From Hydractinia symbiolongicarpus (Eukaryota > Cnidaria > Hydrozoa > Anthoathecata > Hydractiniidae), in assembly GCF_029227915.1 (NCBI RefSeq), contig NC_079887.1, positions 4,774,001-4,838,000 of the forward strand: a stretch of DNA of 64,000 nucleotides, in the 5' to 3' direction. Every line of letters begins with the position of its first letter. The stretch's first letter is position 1. Shown here piece by piece: positions 63,193 through 64,000 of the stretch. A model generated the notes under the pieces. It was not told the DNA's origin, did not search any database, and worked only from the letters and a program-made list of their open reading frames with translations. Position numbers and translations under genes: made by a program.

Positions 63193-64000
63193 GCACCACT
63201 AGAACGAATGAGACTTGTAGTTTTCAAAAATGTTTTCATTTTTGATGAGACGCTTAATGAACGAGGTTTAATCGCCGGCAAACGAAAACCCGCGATTTCC
63301 CGTAAATCCCGGGTTCGGCCCGTTGAGTCGAATGTATACAAAGAAAGTACCCTGTGAGTAAACTCATTTCCAGAACGATTTTTTAAATCATTTTTTCACC
63401 ACTAAAACGCATGAGACTTCTAGTTTTCAAAAGTGTTTTCAATTTTGATGAGACGCTAAATAAAAGAAGTTTAATCCCCGGCAAACGAAAACCCACGAGT
63501 TCCTGTAAATCCCGGGTTTGGCCCGTGTAGTCGAATGTATACAAAGAAAGTACCCAGGAAGTAAACTCATTTCCAAAACGATTTTTTAAATTATCTTTTC
63601 ACCACTAAAACGCATGAGACTTGTAGTTTTTAAAAATGTTTTCATTTTTGATGGGACGCTGAATAAAAGAAGTTTAATCGCCGGCAAACGAAAACCCGCG
63701 ATTTCCCGTAAATCCCGGACTCAGCCCGTATAGTGAAAAGTATACAAAGAAAGTACCCTGTGAGTAAACTCATTTCCAAAACGATTTTTTAAAGTATCTT
63801 TTCACCACTAAAACGCATGAGACTTGTAGTTTTCAGAAATGTTTTCATTTTTGATGAGACGCTTAATGAAAGTGGTTTATTCGCCGGCAAACGAAAACCC
63901 GCGATTTCCCGTAAATCCCGGGCTTGGCCCGTATTGTCGAATGTATATAAAGAAAGTACCCAGGGAGTAAACTGATTTCCCGAACGATTTTTCAAATTAT
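63193..64000 (+). repeat. Higher-order repeat J, copy 3 (cut by window edge)
   Basis: Follows copy 2 at +1,806 for the first monomers, then has one extra monomer (about 63,560-63,770) and returns at +2,009. It shares GTATTGTCG with copy 2, not copy 1, so copies 2 and 3 are closer to each other at that site. It continues past the window. Confidence 0.82.

Larger units (their letters stand above)
1..64000 (+). repeat. Satellite DNA array, ~203-bp monomer, head to tail
   Basis: The motif GAGTAAAC recurs at 4, 204, 407, 610, 813 and 1016 and then on to the end, at 203-bp spacing apart from small indels. Every monomer lies in the same orientation and no foreign sequence interrupts the array. Monomers differ by scattered substitutions, by 1-4 bp changes in the T-rich tract, and by a few larger lesions annotated separately. 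Such uninterrupted, higher-order-structured arrays are typical of eukaryotic centromeric or pericentromeric heterochromatin; that location is inferred. I do not recognise the family or species. The window starts and ends inside the array, so its full length is unknown. Confidence 0.98.

Noticed and set aside
1-64000. CRISPR array
   Set aside because: Direct repeats are contiguous 203-bp units with no unique spacers, far longer than CRISPR repeats, and no cas genes are present.
1-64000. rDNA intergenic-spacer subrepeats or telomeric/subtelomeric repeat
   Set aside because: No rRNA sequence or short telomere-type repeat is visible, and 64 kb of one 203-bp family is too long and uniform for a typical spacer.
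1-64000. Canonical CENP-B box
   Set aside because: No site with the exact TTCG-N4-A-N2-CGGG spacing was found; only the one-base-short version occurs, so I list it as box-like only.
1-64000. Assembly artefact as explanation for the whole array structure
   Set aside because: It cannot be excluded for single junctions, but copies carry private substitutions and different monomer losses, which argues against simple repeated placement of the same reads.

Overview
The whole 64,000-base window is one uninterrupted head-to-tail satellite DNA array. I see no gene, RNA gene, transposon or unique-sequence island. The monomer is about 203 bp and about 39% GC by my count on one consensus monomer, so the window holds roughly 315 copies, all in the same orientation. 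This suggests a heterochromatic, possibly centromeric or pericentromeric, block of a eukaryotic chromosome. I cannot name the species. CpG is retained well above expectation, which argues against long-term CpG-methylation decay and would fit an organism with little CpG methylation, or very rapid array turnover.

Landmarks in one monomer, in order, starting at GGAGTAAAC: a T/A-rich tract, CACCACTAAAACGCATGAG, a dyad of TCAAAAATG / CATTTTTGA around TTTT, GATGAGACGCT, a GC-rich part with GCCGGC, CCCGCG and CCCGGG, then GGCCCGTATAGTCGAATG, GTATAC and AAAGAAAGTACCC. Two broad monomer populations can be separated by diagnostic variants. Type I dominates 1-20.6 kb, 43.7-45.1 kb and 46.7-48.9 kb. Type II (marks such as TTTTCTCTACTAAAGCG, CTGCACCACTAGAACG, AATGAACGAGG, CACGAGTTCCCG, CATCTTTGATG and CATTGTTGATG) dominates 20.6-27.6, 31.9-43.7 and 49-64 kb.

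Layout: the array is a nested set of tandem segmental duplications whose junctions fall at equivalent monomer positions. From left to right: a 1,825-bp unit with an expanded second copy (about 640-4,694); a 4-monomer duplication of 811 bp (about 5,891-7,511); a 2-monomer duplication of 405 bp (about 7,560-8,370); a 3,928-bp duplication (10,396-18,859); an 11,431-bp duplication (16,207-27,637, then 27,638-38,662); a 2,234-bp duplication (about 37,971-42,250); a roughly 3,044-bp duplication (about 42,036-48,327); a block of about 1.2/1.0 kb present three times (about 48,640-51,950); a 1,753-bp duplication (about 56,574-59,895); and a 1,806-bp higher-order repeat running off the right edge (about 59,580-64,000).

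Shared rare lesions allow some events to be ordered. A 79-bp partial monomer occurs three times, a 182-bp monomer three times and a 150-bp monomer twice. A unique 18-bp inverted repeat sits at 41,772-41,812. All open frames of 60-126 codons are satellite sequence and are not annotated as genes. Alignments were done by eye, so duplication boundaries are good to roughly 5-30 bp except where exact offsets are given.
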